Shown: positions 1 through 9,700 of the stretch, one piece after another
How the letters are laid out: each line of letters opens with the position of its first letter
Numbering within the stretch: the stretch's first letter is position 1
DNA from: UBA1181 sp963648205
GTDB taxonomy: Bacteria; Bacteroidota; Bacteroidia; Bacteroidales; Paludibacteraceae
Reading direction: 5' to 3'
DNA length: 64,000 nt
Assembly: GCA_963648205.1 (NCBI GenBank)
Contig: CAVJCT010000068.1
Span: forward strand, 1 to 64,000
The notes under the pieces: model-generated
The model's database searches: none
The model's input: the letters and a program-made list of their open reading frames with translations, nothing else
Told to the model about the DNA's origin: nothing
Program-made: the position numbers and the translations under genes

Positions 1-2691
1 GATGTAACCGATCGTGTGTTGGAGTATATTGAGACAGTGTATCAAGAAAATGCCCCAGAGTTTATCTATTTCATTGCTCTTTACAATATTTTCCACGAGT
101 TTTTGGAGGATGTGTCGGAAGATATGTTGCCCAACGAACGAACAGGGTTCAAAGAGAGTGTTATATGGAGCAAACTCTACAATTTTCAGAAAGATGCAGT
201 TCTGGCCATCATTAATAAGTTAGAGAAATATAATGGTTGTATTCTGGCCGACAGCGTAGGTCTGGGAAAGACTTTCACTGCTCTGGCTGTTATCAAATAT
301 TATGAGAATAGGAATAAAAATGTACTAGTTCTCTGTCCCAAGAAACTAAATGACAACTGGCAAACCTTCAAGTCTAACTACAAAAACAACCCAATTGAAG
401 CAGATCGTCTTCGTTATGACATTTTGTTTCATTCTGATCTCTGTAGAGAACATGGAAAAAGCAATGGACTCGATCTTGAGCACATCAACTGGGGTAATTA
501 CGACCTCATCGTCATTGATGAAAGCCACAATTTTCGCAATGGTGGAAATATTGATGATGCAGATGAAGGACAGGACAAGAGTAGAGGTAATCGTTATGTA
601 CAACTGATGAATCGCGTTATCCGCCAAGGAGTAAAAACAAAAGTGTTAATGCTCAGTGCGACACCAGTCAATAACCGTTTCAACGACCTCAAAAATCAAC
701 TTCAGTTGGCATACGAGGGCAAAAACGAATCTATCAATGAAGCATTGGAATTGAACAAAAACATTGACGATATCTTTCGTAACGCACAAACGACCTATAA
801 CAAATGGGCAAAATTAGAGTCGGAAGAACGAACCACTAACAGACTACTCGGCGATCTTAGTTCTGATTTCATCCAATTGCTTGATGCCGTTACGATAGCC
901 CGTAGCCGTAGCCATATCACAAAGTATTATGACACGAAAGACATCGGAAAATTTCCAAACCGTCTCGCTCCTATTTCGCGACAACCCAAGTTGACCGATC
1001 TCGACAATGCCATCAATTTCAGAGATATCTCCGCAGCTCTCAACACGCTCAACCTCTCTATTTACACACCTTCTCTCTATGTGTTCAATAGTGCAAAAGA
1101 TAAATATATCATTACCGATAATAATGAGAATGGACTTTCTATTGACGGACGAGAAAAAGGCTTGCGTAAACTTATGGCTACCAACCTACTCAAACGGTTG
1201 GAAAGTTCGGTAAATTCGTTCCGACTCACATTACAACGCATAACAAAGCATATTGAAGATACAATTGCAAACATTGACAAATTCGAAAATTGCAAAGACG
1301 ATAATTTTGTCTGTATCAATGATTTTGCACAAGACGAAGGCGACTGGGAAGATAACGTAGACACCACATTCGTATCTAAAAAATCTAATATCAGCATCTC
1401 CGATATAGATACATTCAGTTGGAAAAGAGATTTAAAGGCTGACCTCGAACAACTCAAACATTTGCTCCTTATGCTCGAAAGCATAACTCCAGAGCATGAC
1501 AGCAAACTACAAACACTCATATCCGACTTGAAAGAGAAGTTTGCCCATCCTATCAATGGAAACAATAAAAAAGTCTTGATTTTCACAGCATTTTCAGATA
1601 CGGCAGACTATCTTTACAATGAATTGGCTGATAAGATAAAGGCAGAATGTGGACTTAACGTGGCACTCATCACGGGTTCGACAGAGGGCAAATGTACCAT
1701 TAAAAAATTCCCGATGAGTTTCAACAATGTGTTAACCTATTTCTCGCCTCGTTCAAAAGACAGAAACTCTATTGCTCCGAATGCAAAAGAAGAAATTGAC
1801 GTGTTGATTGCAACAGACTGTATCTCGGAGGGACAAAACCTGCAAGACTGCGATTATCTCATCAATTATGATATACATTGGAATCCAGTGCGTATCATTC
1901 AACGTTTCGGACGTGTTGACCGTATTGGTTCTCAAAACAATGTGATTCAATTAGTTAATTACTGGCCAGACATAGAATTAGACGAGTATATCAAACTGAA
2001 AGGACGTGTGGAAAGTCGTATGAAAGCGACGGTTCTCACATCTACTGGCGACGACGACCTTCTTTCTGCCAATGAGAAAGGCGACATTGAATATCGTTGC
2101 AACCAACTGAAGAGATTGAAAGATGAAGTGGTAGACATTGAAGATATGGATACGGGTGTAAACATTATGGATCTTGGACTCAATGAGTTTCGACTCGACC
2201 TACTGGCCTATCTCAAAGAACACCCCGATATCAAGCAAGCACCTTTGGGTATGAGTGCCGTGGTTGATTGCAACGACATCGCCCAATCTGGCATTATATT
2301 CATCCTCAAAAATCGCAACAACGACATTAATATCAACCACAAGAACCTTCTTCACCCCATCTATATGGTGTATCTCTCCGACAACGGAGAAATACTCTGC
2401 GACCACTTGCAACCTAAAAAATTGCTCGACATTATGCGCTACACTTGCAAAGGAAAGGATGAATTCGACCCTCTGCTGTGCGCCTCTCTCAACAAAGCCA
2501 CAGCCGACGGCAAACACATGGAACACTATAGCGAACTACTGCAGAAAGCCATCAACAGCATCATCACGATCAAGGAAGAAAGCGACATCGATAGTCTTTT
2601 CTCTGTGGGCGAAACGACTGCTTTACATGGAGATATTAAGGGATTAGACGATTTTGAGTTAATTACATTCTTAATCATTCGCAAACCATGA
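1..2691 (+). CDS. SNF2/DEAD-like helicase of a type III R-M-linked defence island (5' partial)
   Basis: The frame is open from base 1, so the gene begins upstream; GTG at 16 is only the first possible in-window start. Counting from 16, motif I is ADSVGLGKT (78-86), motif II is VIDESHN, motif III is LSATPVNN, and the C-terminal RecA lobe carries ATDCISEGQNLQ and QRFGRVDRIGS (motifs V and VI). This is a superfamily 2, SNF2-type ATPase that should translocate on or remodel DNA. Relatives I recall have an upstream phospholipase-D-like domain, which would lie outside the window. Its stop overlaps the next start by four bases (ATGA), so it is co-translated with the DUF4391 gene and shares an operon with mod and res. 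Both RecA lobes are intact. The specific role in defence is inferred from context. Confidence 0.85.
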   Translation, partial: DVTDRVLEYIETVYQENAPEFIYFIALYNIFHEFLEDVSEDMLPNERTGFKESVIWSKLYNFQKDAVLAIINKLEKYNGCILADSVGLGKTFTALAVIKYYENRNKNVLVLCPKKLNDNWQTFKSNYKNNPIEADRLRYDILFHSDLCREHGKSNGLDLEHINWGNYDLIVIDESHNFRNGGNIDDADEGQDKSRGNRYVQLMNRVIRQGVKTKVLMLSATPVNNRFNDLKNQLQLAYEGKNESINEALELNKNIDDIFRNAQTTYNKWAKLESEERTTNRLLGDLSSDFIQLLDAVTIARSRSHITKYYDTKDIGKFPNRLAPISRQPKLTDLDNAINFRDISAALNTLNLSIYTPSLYVFNSAKDKYIITDNNENGLSIDGREKGLRKLMATNLLKRLESSVNSFRLTLQRITKHIEDTIANIDKFENCKDDNFVCINDFAQDEGDWEDNVDTTFVSKKSNISISDIDTFSWKRDLKADLEQLKHLLLMLESITPEHDSKLQTLISDLKEKFAHPINGNNKKVLIFTAFSDTADYLYNELADKIKAECGLNVALITGSTEGKCTIKKFPMSFNNVLTYFSPRSKDRNSIAPNAKEEIDVLIATDCISEGQNLQDCDYLINYDIHWNPVRIIQRFGRVDRIGSQNNVIQLVNYWPDIELDEYIKLKGRVESRMKATVLTSTGDDDLLSANEKGDIEYRCNQLKRLKDEVVDIEDMDTGVNIMDLGLNEFRLDLLAYLKEHPDIKQAPLGMSAVVDCNDIAQSGIIFILKNRNNDININHKNLLHPIYMVYLSDNGEILCDHLQPKKLLDIMRYTCKGKDEFDPLLCASLNKATADGKHMEHYSELLQKAINSIITIKEESDIDSLFSVGETTALHGDIKGLDDFELITFLIIRKP

Positions 2692-3326
2692 TAACATTTC
2701 CAAATTCAACCTTAGTAGGAAAGTCTGTCCCGAAAACCGCCTTCTACCGCAACTTAGAGGTAAATGCCAAGGTAAAACAACGGTTTGTGGACGACATCGA
2801 AAGTATCATCTGGACAGCAAAAATCGCACCAAGCACACTTAACGTGGCTGACGGCAAGACTGTCCATGAAATTGCTGTGTTCAACATAGATCTGAAGAAC
2901 AAAGAAGTGCCAACAGAAATACTGACTTTCATCGACCAACAGATGCCACGCCACACTGTATTCTTGCTTCATCACGAAGATGAATACTGTCTGTTCGTAA
3001 ACTACAAGGAATGGCATGATGCGACAAAGTTTGATATAGTCAAGTACTTTCAAACAGCGTGGATGAAGGCTAATAATCTGTCTCTGATATTTGAAGGACA
3101 AGACATGGACGACCTATATTCGTCTATCGTCAAACAAGTAGCAGGTAAAACCTTAAATTCAGAAACTAAAGACATACATTCTGCTGTCGCTCAGACAAAA
3201 GAGAAAGAAGAATTACTAAAGGAAATTGCCATTCTTGAAAAAAAAATCAAGAATGAACCGCAACCTAATAAGAGATTTGAGTTACACCAGCAACTCGTGA
3301 ACCTAAAGAAAGTGTACAATTCCTAA
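2688..3326 (+). CDS. DUF4391 domain-containing protein
   Basis: A 212-residue protein whose ATG overlaps the helicase stop. An N-terminal alpha/beta region (about 1-150) is followed by a Lys/Glu-rich helical tail (about 165-212) that probably forms a coiled coil. I recognise it as the DUF4391 family, found next to SNF2-type helicases and type III-like methyltransferases in Bacteroidota and Firmicutes. No catalytic motif is visible. Its fixed place between helicase and methyltransferase suggests a bridging or adaptor subunit, which is inference. The gap to mod is only 11 bases. Confidence 0.75.
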   Translation: MITFPNSTLVGKSVPKTAFYRNLEVNAKVKQRFVDDIESIIWTAKIAPSTLNVADGKTVHEIAVFNIDLKNKEVPTEILTFIDQQMPRHTVFLLHHEDEYCLFVNYKEWHDATKFDIVKYFQTAWMKANNLSLIFEGQDMDDLYSSIVKQVAGKTLNSETKDIHSAVAQTKEKEELLKEIAILEKKIKNEPQPNKRFELHQQLVNLKKVYNS

Positions 3327-3337
3327 TTTAACGAATA

Positions 3338-5767
3338 ATGGACAAACTAAAAATGCAATCCGCCAACGGCGTGCAAGATAATATTCTAAAAATCGCTCAA
3401 CTATTTCCAAATTGTGTGACGGAAACCAGCGATGAGAATACGGGCCGACCCATGAAAAAATTGGACTTCGAGAAACTGAAGCAGGAACTCTCCGACGTCC
3501 TCATCTCCGACCGCGAAGAGCGTTACCAGTTCACCTGGCCAGACAAACGCAAGGCTATTCTTGCTGCCAATGCCCCTGTGAACGCTACGCTCCGCCCTTG
3601 TCGTGAAGAAAGCGTGAACTTCGACACTACGCAGAACCTCTACATAGAGGGTGACAACCTCGACGTGTTGAAGTGCCTCAAAGAAACCTATCTCCACAAG
3701 GTGAAGATGATCTATATCGACCCACCCTACAACACCGGCAACGACTTCGTTTATGAAGATGACTTCGCAGAGTCCGCCGCCGAATATCTCGCCAACTCCG
3801 GACAGTTTGACGAGCAGGGAAACCGTATGGTTACGAATACTGAGAGCAACGGACGTTTCCACACAGATTGGCTCAACATGATTTATCCACGACTGAAAGT
3901 TGCAAGGGACTTGTTGACAAAGGATGGGGTAATATTTATTTCTATTGATGAAAATGAAATAACTAATCTAAAACATATCTGTAACGAAGTTTTCGGTGAA
4001 GCCAATTTAGTAACTGTCATACATTGCCAAATGAGTACAACACAAGGAATGAAAGTAAAGGCTGCACAAATAGGTAATATTGTAAAAAATGCTGAATATA
4101 TAATAGTTTACTCTATTGATGGTCATAAAAATATTGCACAAGAAACACCATTGTATGATTTAAGGCCAGAATACGATGAACATTATACTTTGTATTTAAA
4201 TAAAGATGGTTCCATAGGACAACTTTCTGATGTGTATAACTACAAGTTCCCTAAGGATTGTGCAAATAAAAAGCCTATGAAAGTTGCAGAAGCATTCCGA
4301 AAAAGTGAAGAATTCGCAGACATAGTCCGCTCTCACCTCGCAGACATAGTCCGCTCTCACCTCGCAGACATAGTCTGCTCGGATAAAGTTACAGGCTTTG
4401 ATATTACATCAGAACTAAAAAATGGTTATTGGAAAGAAGTTGAAAGAAACGGAAAAAAATATCTTTTAACTTTAGATAAAAATGGTTCTGTGCGACAATT
4501 ATTAAGACTTTCTGATAGTTGGGGAAAATGTGATGATTATTACAGAAGTGAAGGTTTAAGAAAAATCAGAGGTGATTGGTGGGCAAATTTTTATATTGAT
4601 ATGGGGAATGTTTCTAAAGAAGGAGATATGGAATTTAATAATGGAAAGAAACCTGTTCGTCTTATAAATCAACTTGCAAAAATGTGTTGTCCTTCTAATT
4701 CCCTCATCCTCGATTTCTTCTCAGGTTCCGCTACAACCGCCCACGCAGTCATGCAACTCAACGCCGAAGATGGCGGCAACCGCAAGTTCATCATGGTGCA
4801 ATTGCCCGAACTGACCGACGAGAAGAGCGAGGCATACAAAGCTGGTTATAAGAATATCTGTGAAATCGGCAAGGAGCGCATCCGCCGTGCAGGAAATAAG
4901 ATTTTAGAGCTTAGTTTAGAGAACTTAGAGAAAGAAGGAGTAATAGAAAGATATGCAAGAGAATTATCAGAAGTTAGAAGTTTGGAAGAGGTCTATGGAT
5001 GTAGTGGAATCAGTCTACTCACTGGTCAAGAAGCTGCCAAAGGAGGAGACATTTGCATTGTCAGACCAAATGCGGAGGGCGGCAGTGTCGATACCATCGA
5101 ACATAGCGGAGGGACAGTCCAGAGGGAACAAGGAGTTTGTGCAATTTCTGAAAATAGCGAAGGGTTCGCGCGCCGAGTTGGAGACGCAGTTATTGATTTG
5201 CGTACGCTTGAACTACTTAACCAAAGAGGATATAAAGTTGTGCTTGTGCCATCTCGAAGAAATCAGCAAAATGATCTCTTCGCTGATCAAACACCTACAA
5301 ACGAAGATATAAGCTCTAAACTCTCAGTTCTAAAATCTAAACTCTCAGTTCTCAGCACTGATACAGGCTTCCGTGTGCTGAAACTCGACAGCACAAACAT
5401 GGAGGATATCTATTATTCTCCTGCGGCAACCGACCAGCGCAACCTCTTTAATATGGTTGACAATGTGAAGCCAGACCGCACCAGCGAAGACCTTCTCTTC
5501 CAAGTAATGCTGGAACTCGGAGCAACGCTCGACAGCAAGATTGAAGAGACAACGGTGTCGGGCAAGACCATATACAATGTAGCCGACAACTCTCTCGTGG
5601 CTTGCTTCGACCAAAATGTGACAGACGAAGTGGTGACCGCCATTGCCAAGATGCAACCCATGTATGCAGTGCTTCGCGACACCAGCATGAAGACGGACTC
5701 GACGGCCACCAACTTCGAGCAAATATTCAAAACATACTCACCGAATACGGTGACAAAGATATTGTAG
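3338..5767 (+). CDS. mod: Type III restriction-modification DNA methyltransferase (Mod), with in-frame insertion
   Basis: An N6-adenine methyltransferase of the beta class. The catalytic motif IV, DPPYNTGND, is at residues 128-136, and the AdoMet-binding motif I, DFFSGSATTA, is at about 459-468, which is the order typical of Mod subunits. Between them lies the target-recognition region (nucleotides about 3900-4690), visibly more AT-rich than its flanks and containing a 24-base tandem repeat (ADIVRSHL twice plus a partial copy). Residues about 522-667 (nucleotides 4900-5337, exactly 438 bases) look like an insertion: they are bounded by imperfect inverted repeats and overlap a complete four-helix-bundle gene in another frame. 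After the insertion the normal Mod C-terminus resumes (DTGFRVLKLDS onward). The reading frame is open throughout, so Mod may still be made, about 146 residues longer. It should act with Res (6778-9879). Confidence 0.9.
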   Translation: MDKLKMQSANGVQDNILKIAQLFPNCVTETSDENTGRPMKKLDFEKLKQELSDVLISDREERYQFTWPDKRKAILAANAPVNATLRPCREESVNFDTTQNLYIEGDNLDVLKCLKETYLHKVKMIYIDPPYNTGNDFVYEDDFAESAAEYLANSGQFDEQGNRMVTNTESNGRFHTDWLNMIYPRLKVARDLLTKDGVIFISIDENEITNLKHICNEVFGEANLVTVIHCQMSTTQGMKVKAAQIGNIVKNAEYIIVYSIDGHKNIAQETPLYDLRPEYDEHYTLYLNKDGSIGQLSDVYNYKFPKDCANKKPMKVAEAFRKSEEFADIVRSHLADIVRSHLADIVCSDKVTGFDITSELKNGYWKEVERNGKKYLLTLDKNGSVRQLLRLSDSWGKCDDYYRSEGLRKIRGDWWANFYIDMGNVSKEGDMEFNNGKKPVRLINQLAKMCCPSNSLILDFFSGSATTAHAVMQLNAEDGGNRKFIMVQLPELTDEKSEAYKAGYKNICEIGKERIRRAGNKILELSLENLEKEGVIERYARELSEVRSLEEVYGCSGISLLTGQEAAKGGDICIVRPNAEGGSVDTIEHSGGTVQREQGVCAISENSEGFARRVGDAVIDLRTLELLNQRGYKVVLVPSRRNQQNDLFADQTPTNEDISSKLSVLKSKLSVLSTDTGFRVLKLDSTNMEDIYYSPAATDQRNLFNMVDNVKPDRTSEDLLFQVMLELGATLDSKIEETTVSGKTIYNVADNSLVACFDQNVTDEVVTAIAKMQPMYAVLRDTSMKTDSTATNFEQIFKTYSPNTVTKIL
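4315..4381. repeat. 24-bp in-frame tandem repeat in the Mod recognition region
   Basis: Unit CGCAGACATAGTCCGCTCTC plus ACCT, at 4315-4338 and 4339-4362, with a partial third copy to 4381. It encodes ADIVRSHL repeats. Because the unit is a multiple of three, copy-number change would lengthen or shorten the protein without a frameshift. Confidence 0.9.
4900..5352. mobile_element. IVS-like insertion element carrying a four-helix-bundle gene, inside mod
   Basis: The left end is GATTTTAGAGCTTAGTTTAG from 4900. The reverse complement of the right end, read leftwards from 5337, is GATTTTAGAACTGAGAGTTT, giving imperfect terminal inverted repeats of about 27 bases. The interval 4900-5337 is 438 bases, a multiple of three. 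A 17-base direct repeat (TCTAAACTCTCAGTTCT at 5315-5331 and 5336-5352) borders the right end. The layout, a stem-forming inverted repeat around one small four-helix-bundle gene, matches intervening sequences known from 23S rRNA genes. Here the host is a protein gene. The exact boundaries are inferred. Confidence 0.7.
4953..5312 (+). CDS. Four-helix-bundle protein (23S rRNA IVS / S23 family), nested in mod in another frame
   Basis: A complete 119-residue protein in the +1 frame relative to mod. It carries the family signatures KLEVWKRSMD near the start, QMRRAAVSIPSNIAEGQSRG in the middle and an ELETQL segment followed by a final helix. A Shine-Dalgarno-like AAGGAG lies at 4935-4940, 12 bases before the ATG, and the stop falls in the right inverted repeat. 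Relatives occur in 23S rRNA intervening sequences and include the Avd accessory protein of diversity-generating retroelements. Nearby there is no reverse transcriptase or template repeat, so a retroelement role is not supported. The strong family match makes chance overlap with mod very unlikely. Whether it is expressed is unknown. Confidence 0.88.
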   Translation: MQENYQKLEVWKRSMDVVESVYSLVKKLPKEETFALSDQMRRAAVSIPSNIAEGQSRGNKEFVQFLKIAKGSRAELETQLLICVRLNYLTKEDIKLCLCHLEEISKMISSLIKHLQTKI

Positions 5768-5774
5768 AAACAGC

Positions 5775-6770
5775 ATGAACGAAATAAGAACCATTCAATA
5801 CGAAATGCCCAATGGACTCGGATCAGTAGAGGTCGTGGTGAAAGACGAAACCATCTGGTGTACACAAAAGGCCATGGCGCAAATCTTTGGCGTGGGCGTG
5901 CCTGCTATCAGCAAACATCTGAACAACATATATATGGAAGGCGAGTTGCAAAAAGAGGCAACTGTTTCCAAAATGGAAATAGTTCAGGTGGAGGGAACAA
6001 GAGAGGTTAAAAGAACTTCGGAGTTCTACAATCTCGATGCCATTATCGCCGTAGGCTATCGCGTGTCGTCACTGAAGGCTACCCGCTTCCGCCAATGGGC
6101 TACAAAAATACTAAACGAGTACATCAGAAAAGGCTTCGCGATGGACGATGACCGGCTGAAACGGCTCGGTGGCGGAGGATACTGGAAGGAGCTGCTTGCA
6201 CGTATCCGCGACATACGGGCAACGGAGAAAGTGTTCTACAGGCAGGTGCTTGAAATATATGCCACCAGCATAGACTACGACCCGAAGGCATCAGTGTCGC
6301 AAGAATTCTTCAAGAAGGTGCAAAACAAAATTCATTATGCAGTGCATGGCAATACGGAGGCAGAACTGATAGTGCAGCGGGCTGATGCGGAAAAAGATTT
6401 TATGGGTCTTCTGTCATTCAGAGGTACGCAACCAACCTTGGAAGAGGCACGAACCGCCAAAAACTATCTTAACGAGAAAGAACTCAGGGCTATGGGGCAA
6501 TTAGTCTCTGGATATTTAGACTTTGCAGAGAGGCAAGCCGAACGCGAGCAACCGATGACAATGGACGACTGGGCACGGTATCTTGACGGAATACTTACCA
6601 TGACGGGAGAAAAGTTGTTGCAGGGAGCTGGATCTGTGTCGCACGCAGAAGCCATGGAACACGCCACCAATGAGTACCGTAAATACAAACAACGTGTGAT
6701 AAGTGATGCCGAGCAAGACTACCTTGATACGATAAGATATATCAATGATTTGAGCAAAAAAGACCAATAG
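5775..6770 (+). CDS. rhuM: RhuM family protein
   Basis: A 331-residue protein of the RhuM family, named from a Salmonella pathogenicity-island gene. The N-terminal half reads like a phage-type DNA-binding module: an HTH-like stretch around TQKAMAQIFGVGVPAISKHL, then EFYNLDAIIAVGYRVSS and RFRQWATKILNEYI, both family hallmarks. The C-terminal half is helical. It sits 7 bases after mod and 7 before res, so it is part of the restriction-modification operon. Molecular function is not established; a regulatory or accessory defence role is inferred from position. Confidence 0.85.
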   Translation: MNEIRTIQYEMPNGLGSVEVVVKDETIWCTQKAMAQIFGVGVPAISKHLNNIYMEGELQKEATVSKMEIVQVEGTREVKRTSEFYNLDAIIAVGYRVSSLKATRFRQWATKILNEYIRKGFAMDDDRLKRLGGGGYWKELLARIRDIRATEKVFYRQVLEIYATSIDYDPKASVSQEFFKKVQNKIHYAVHGNTEAELIVQRADAEKDFMGLLSFRGTQPTLEEARTAKNYLNEKELRAMGQLVSGYLDFAERQAEREQPMTMDDWARYLDGILTMTGEKLLQGAGSVSHAEAMEHATNEYRKYKQRVISDAEQDYLDTIRYINDLSKKDQ

Positions 6771-6777
6771 CAGAGCA

Positions 6778-9700
6778 ATGAAACTGAATTTCAAAATACA
6801 ACAATATCAAACGGATGCGGTGGAAAGCACCGTCAACGTGTTCAACGGTCAACCCAACCTCGGTCTGCTGGAATATAAGGTGGACAAGGGAAAGGTGTAT
6901 GTGGAGGTGAACGGCAAGCGGATGATCCAGAAGGGAATATTCGACGATGACGAGAACACCGGCTATAAGAACGGAGCCATCGTACTGAGCGAGCAAGACC
7001 TTCTCGACAATATCCACCACACACAGACCGACAACAACATCCACCTCAGCAGCGAAGTGGTGAAGAAGCTCGGAGCCTGCCAGCTCGACATCGAGATGGA
7101 GACAGGTACGGGTAAGACTTACGTCTATATCAAGACTATGTTTGAGCTGAACAAACGTTATGGTTGGACCAAGTTCATCGTGGTGGTGCCAAGCATCGCC
7201 ATCCGTGAAGGCGTGAAGAAGAGCTTCGACATCACGCAAGACCACTTCATGGAACTCTACGGCAAGAAGGCACGCTATTTCATCTACAATAGCGACAACC
7301 TCAACCAGATAGACACCTTCTCGCAGAGTGCCGACATCAACGTGATGATCATCAACACACAGGCGTTCAATACCTCACTGAAGGAAGGCGCAAAAAACAA
7401 GGCGGCGCGCATCATCTATGACAAGCGTGATGAGTTCGGCTCACGCCGCCCCATTGACGTGATAGCTGCCAACAATCCCATCATCATCCTTGACGAACCA
7501 CAGAAGATGGGAGGCGCAGCCACGCAAACCGCATTGGCACACTTCAATCCGCTCTTTACCCTCAACTACTCCGCCACGCACAAGGAGAGCCACAACCCCG
7601 TGTATGTGCTTGACGCATTAGATGCCTACAACCAGAAGTTGGTGAAGAAGATAGAGGTGGTGGGCTTCGAGCTGAAGAACCTGAAAGGTACGGACAGCTA
7701 CATCTATCTTGCCGACATCATCCTCTCCAAGGACAAGGCACCACAGGCACGACTGGAGATAGAGGTGCAGAACAAGAGCGGCAACATCAAGCGCGACTAC
7801 AAGAACGTCAGTGAAGGAGACGACCTCTATTACCTCTCTGGCGAGATGGAGCAATATCGAGGATATGTTGTTACGGAAATATGCGTCGATTCTATGAATG
7901 GCACACGCAGTTGTATAAAATTCGGCAACGGAACGACCCTCTATGTGAAAGACGTGCAGGGCGACATCACTGCCGAGCATAAGGCACGCATTCAAATACG
8001 CGAAACCATCAAAGCCCACTTCCGCAAAGAAGCAATGCTCTTCAAACGAGGCATCAAGTGTCTTTCTCTCTTCTTCATCGACGAAGTGGCAAACTACCGC
8101 CAATATAACGAAGAGGGCAACCAAACCCTTGGACGATACGGCGAAATATTCGAGGAGGAGTATAAGGAAGAATTGAGAATCAGGAGTGAGGAATCAGGAA
8201 TGAATCCCGAATATCATCGATATCTGATGGGCATTTCAGCCCACGACACGCACGCCGGCTATTTCTCTATCGACAAGAAAGGACGCTCCGTGAACAGCGA
8301 AGTGAAGCGAGGAAGCGACCAAAGCGACGACACCTCCGCCTACGACCTTATTCTAAAAGACAAAGAACGTTTGCTGAGTTTCGAAGAACCCGTACGTTTC
8401 ATCTTTTCCCATTCAGCCTTGCGCGAAGGTTGGGACAATCCCAACGTGTTCCAAATCTGTTCGCTCCGCCAAAGCAACAGCGTAGCTCAGAAACGCCAGG
8501 AAGTTGGACGCGGATTGCGACTCTGTGTGAATGCCCAAGGAGTGCGCCAAGACAACGACGCAATACCCGACGAGGTGCAGACAATCAACAAACTTACCGT
8601 TATCGCTTCTGAAGGCTACGCTTCGTTCGTGGCAGACTTGCAGAAAGACATCAAACAAGACCTCTACGACCGCCCTACAAAAGCAGACGAAGAGTTCTTC
8701 TTGGGTAAGATATTCCAGTTAGAGGACGGCACTCGCCACACAGTAAACAAAGACGAAGCACGAGAAATCTACTTCCAACTACGCACAAACAATTATATCA
8801 CGAAGAATGGCGAAGTAACTGACACATTCCGCAACGACCTCGCCACTAATACTCTAAAACCATTGTCCGACGAACTAGACCCTTACACAGAGCAAGTGTA
8901 CAAGTACGTTCAAAGCATCTTCGACCCTAAAGCCCTCGACGATATGATCGAAGACGGAAGCAAGACAAAGACCCCAGAAAACAAATTAAATGACAATTTC
9001 TCCAAGAAGGAATTTCAGGAACTTTGGAAGCGAATCAACCATAAATACGCTTACACTGTGAATTTCGACAGCAATGAACTGGTAGGAAAAGCGGTGAGTG
9101 CCATCAACAAGGAATTGTCTGTCACGCAACTCAGTTACATCGTTACCCTTGGCGAACAGAAAGAAAATGCCTCTCTCAACGACATAAAGAAGGGTTCTAT
9201 GATGACGCAGACAGAAACAACCACCAATCGCCTACGCACCAATGTGGTGTCAAACGTGAAATACGACTTGTTAGGAAAAATCGGTTCTGCGACAAAACTA
9301 ACACGAAAAACTGTGGCTGCCATTCTATCGAAAATCGATGCAGAGAAATTCGATATGTACAAGATGAACCCAGAAGAGTTCATCCGCAATGTTTCTCGAC
9401 TCATTATGGAGCAGAAAGCCACTATCATCGTCGAACACATCAGTTACAATCAAATTGAAGGTGAGTTTGACAGCGACATCTTCACACAAGAGAAACACGA
9501 AAATGTCGACCGTTCCTTTGAAGGCAAGAAAAGCATTGTTGATTACGTTTTCACCGACAGCGAAGGCGAGATGAAATTCGTCAATGCCATAGACACCGCC
9601 AAAGAGGTGGCAGTATACGCTAAATTGCCCAAGGGATTCCATATTCCAACCCCCATTGGCAACTACTCACCCGACTGGGCTATCGCCTTTCAAGAAGGTA

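Noticed and set aside
1077..1586. Minus-strand frame inside the helicase
   Set aside because: No motif; the helicase frame is intact across it.
4315..4381. Phase-variable on/off switch of mod
   Set aside because: The repeat unit is 24 bases, a multiple of three, so copy changes cannot shift the frame.
4953..5312. Diversity-generating retroelement accessory gene
   Set aside because: The protein family is related to Avd, but no reverse transcriptase or template/variable repeat pair is seen.
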